Origin: UMGS1649 sp045659265
Lineage (GTDB): Bacteria > Bacillota > Clostridia > TANB77 > CAG-465
Length of the DNA stretch: 7,193 bases
Assembly: GCA_045659265.1 (NCBI GenBank)
Contig: JAZOWO010000054.1
Coordinates: 1-7,193 of the forward strand
Direction of reading: 5' to 3'
How positions within the stretch are numbered: the stretch's first letter is position 1; each line of letters starts with the position of its first letter. Positions 6,121-7,193 of this stretch are shown here, in pieces. The notes under the pieces are model-generated. The model had not been told where the DNA came from. It saw nothing but the letters and a program-made list of their open reading frames with translations, and made no database searches. The position numbers and the translations under genes are program-made.

Positions 6121-6508
6121 ATTAGAATTAACAATATTAATACCATGCCTTAATGAAGAAGAAACACTAGCAATATGTATAAATAAAGCAAAATCCTTTC
6201 TAGAAAAAAATAATATTAAAGGTGAAGTTTTAATAGCAGATAATGGAAGTACAGATAAATCTATTGAAATAGCTAAAGATAATGGCGCTAGAGTAGTGAA
6301 TGTTCCTAACAAAGGATATGGAAATGCATTAAGATATGGAAGTAAAGAAGCCTACGGAACATATACAATTATGGGAGATGCGGACGACAGTTATAACTTC
6401 TCTGAGTTGGAAGATTTTATTAAATATTTAAGAGAAGGTTATGATTTTGTAATAGGTAATAGATTTAAGGCTAATCTGGAAAAACGGAGCAATGCCGTTT
6501 TGGAATAG
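6113..6508 (+). pseudogene. GT2 (DPM1-like) polyprenyl-phosphate glycosyltransferase, N-terminal part before a frameshift
   Basis: This piece gives 131 residues: the GT-A nucleotide-sugar-binding half of a family 2 glycosyltransferase that moves a sugar from a nucleotide donor to undecaprenyl phosphate at the inner face of the membrane. Landmarks are ILIPCLNEEETL (8-19), VLIADNGSTD (39-48), the acidic DXD-type GDADDSY (88-94) and VIGNRFK (113-119). After LEK (122-124) the reading frame is lost; the last seven residues (RSNAVLE) are out-of-frame sequence ending in TAG. The remaining homologous sequence resumes in the +1 frame, so the gene is broken by a single extra base near 6485. The ATG overlaps the preceding stop by 8 bases and its Shine-Dalgarno is weak (GAAAGG, about 12 bases upstream), suggesting translational coupling. 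Confidence 0.85.
6485..6485 (+). other. Frameshift point in the GT2 gene (apparent extra C)
   Basis: The upstream frame reads CTG GAA AAA then CGG. If C6485 is skipped, translation continues GGA GCA ATG CCG TTT TGG, giving LEKGAMPFWNRY, the sequence expected in this family. The apparent insertion follows a run of five A. Confidence 0.75.
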
Positions 6509-6800
6509 ATATTTAGGTACACCGGTCATATCCTTTATAGGAAGAGTTAGAAGTAAAACAAAAATAGGAGATTTTAATTGCGGATTAAGAGGCTACAATA
6601 CAGAAAAAATAAATTCGTTAAATTGTAAATGCGAAGGTATGGAATACGCAACAGAAATGATTTTAAGAGCCGGTAAAGCTAAACTTAAAATAAAGGAAGT
6701 GCCAATTAATTTCTATAAAGATAAAAGAAACAAACCGCCTCATTTGAGGCCAATTAAAGATGGTATAAGGCATCTAAAAATGCTTTTTAATAAATTATAA
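6492..6800 (+). pseudogene. GT2 (DPM1-like) glycosyltransferase, C-terminal part after the frameshift
   Basis: This 102-residue open frame, readable from ATG at 6492, carries the acceptor-side half of the same GT2 enzyme. Landmarks are RYLGTPVISFIGR (6-18), KIGDFNCGLRGYN (24-36), GMEYATEMILRA (49-60), IKEVPI (67-72) and the terminal RPIKDGIRHLKML (86-98), all characteristic of DPM1-like bacterial GT2 proteins. True homologous coding begins at G6486, two codons before the ATG, so the ATG is probably not a natural start: only CGGAGCA precedes it, too close for initiation. The corrected enzyme would have about 228 residues and end just after the HLKML segment, without the C-terminal membrane helices some relatives carry. 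A strong Shine-Dalgarno for the next gene directly follows its stop. Confidence 0.82.
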
Positions 6801-6812
6801 GGAGGAAAATAT

Positions 6813-7193
6813 ATGAAAAACAAAAGAGGTATATCATTAATAGTATTGGTAATAACAATAATAGTAATGATAATTTTAGCAGCTGCTGTAATTATTACTA
6901 TATCAAATACAGGGATAATAAACAGAGCAAACGAAGCAACATCAGCTACAAATTTAAATCAAGTACAACAAATAGCAACATTAACTTGGTCTGAGGCATA
7001 TATAGATGGGCTAAGAGGACAAGAATTAAAAGATGCTGTGTTAGGAGAATTGGGAGAATTTACGAATGATTATACAATAGACGTTACAGATGAAGGCGTA
7101 ACTGTCACAATGGGCGGAAATAAAGCACTAAATCAATATGGCTTTTATTATGATGAATTGTATGTAGTAGATAATCCTTATGATATGGGCTCT
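6813..7193 (+). CDS. Type IV pilin-like (class III signal peptide) protein, truncated at window end
   Basis: The frame opens 12 bases after the GT2 stop behind a strong AAGGAGG site and runs for 127 codons off the right edge. The start MKNKRGISLIVLVITIIVMI is a class III leader: short positively charged KNKR, Gly at 6 as the expected prepilin peptidase cut site, and a long hydrophobic helix up to about residue 31. Next come SNTGIINRANEA and NLNQVQQIATLTWSEAY, the amphipathic helix region seen in pilins and pseudopilins of Clostridia, followed by an acidic, possibly beta-rich C-terminal part (TIDVTDEGVTVTMGG). The canonical Glu5 of the mature protein is Val here (ISLIV). It is presumably assembled in, or anchored at, the cell envelope. 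No prepilin peptidase or pilus ATPase is visible in the window, so which machine uses it is unknown. Confidence 0.78.
   Translation, partial: MKNKRGISLIVLVITIIVMIILAAAVIITISNTGIINRANEATSATNLNQVQQIATLTWSEAYIDGLRGQELKDAVLGELGEFTNDYTIDVTDEGVTVTMGGNKALNQYGFYYDELYVVDNPYDMGS

Noticed and set aside
6479..6494. Programmed +1 frameshift in the GT2 gene
   Set aside because: AAA-CGG is not a known +1 slippery signal and no stimulatory structure or internal Shine-Dalgarno at suitable distance is visible. Mutation or sequencing error is simpler, so recoding is kept only as a remote alternative.

Overview
This AT-rich window, with its strong Shine-Dalgarno sites, short intergenic gaps, AGA-dominated arginine codons and a sporulation gene (ylbJ/spoVV type), fits a low-GC endospore-forming Firmicute. 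It is most likely from the Clostridia, perhaps an uncultured gut lineage; that placement is inference from composition and gene content only.

Layout. Positions 2-457 hold the 3' end of a pyruvate kinase gene. A clear housekeeping promoter then drives rpmB (ribosomal protein L28), which ends at a hairpin terminator shared with a convergent minus-strand gene for a 77-residue Pro/Asn/Tyr-rich protein of unknown function. Upstream of that, also on the minus strand, lies a YlbJ/SpoVV-family sporulation membrane protein. Divergent from it across only 40 bp is a coupled two-gene unit: an RlmI/RlmL-like SAM-dependent methyltransferase and a single-domain family 3 glycoside hydrolase (NagZ-like) that has lost the usual acid/base dyad. 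A terminator at 4288-4315 separates it from a minus-strand mini-operon of two very small membrane proteins (52 and 47 residues); the second is half Cys plus Gly. Neither had been expected from long-ORF inspection.

From 4760 onward a sigma-A-like promoter opens a plus-strand operon. It encodes a polytopic membrane protein resembling GT-C glycosyltransferases, a DPM1-like GT2 polyprenyl-phosphate glycosyltransferase broken by a +1 frameshift, and the start of a type IV pilin-like protein that runs off the window. The arrangement suggests a lipid-linked sugar pathway that modifies a surface polymer or the neighbouring pilin-like protein; this is inference from adjacency.

The points most worth a second look are the frameshifted glycosyltransferase in the pilin-linked operon, the dyad-less NagZ relative, and the tiny Cys/Gly-rich membrane protein operon with its dyad-symmetric leader. 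I see no CRISPR array, insertion sequence, tRNA or rRNA. I cannot demonstrate a wholly new system here.
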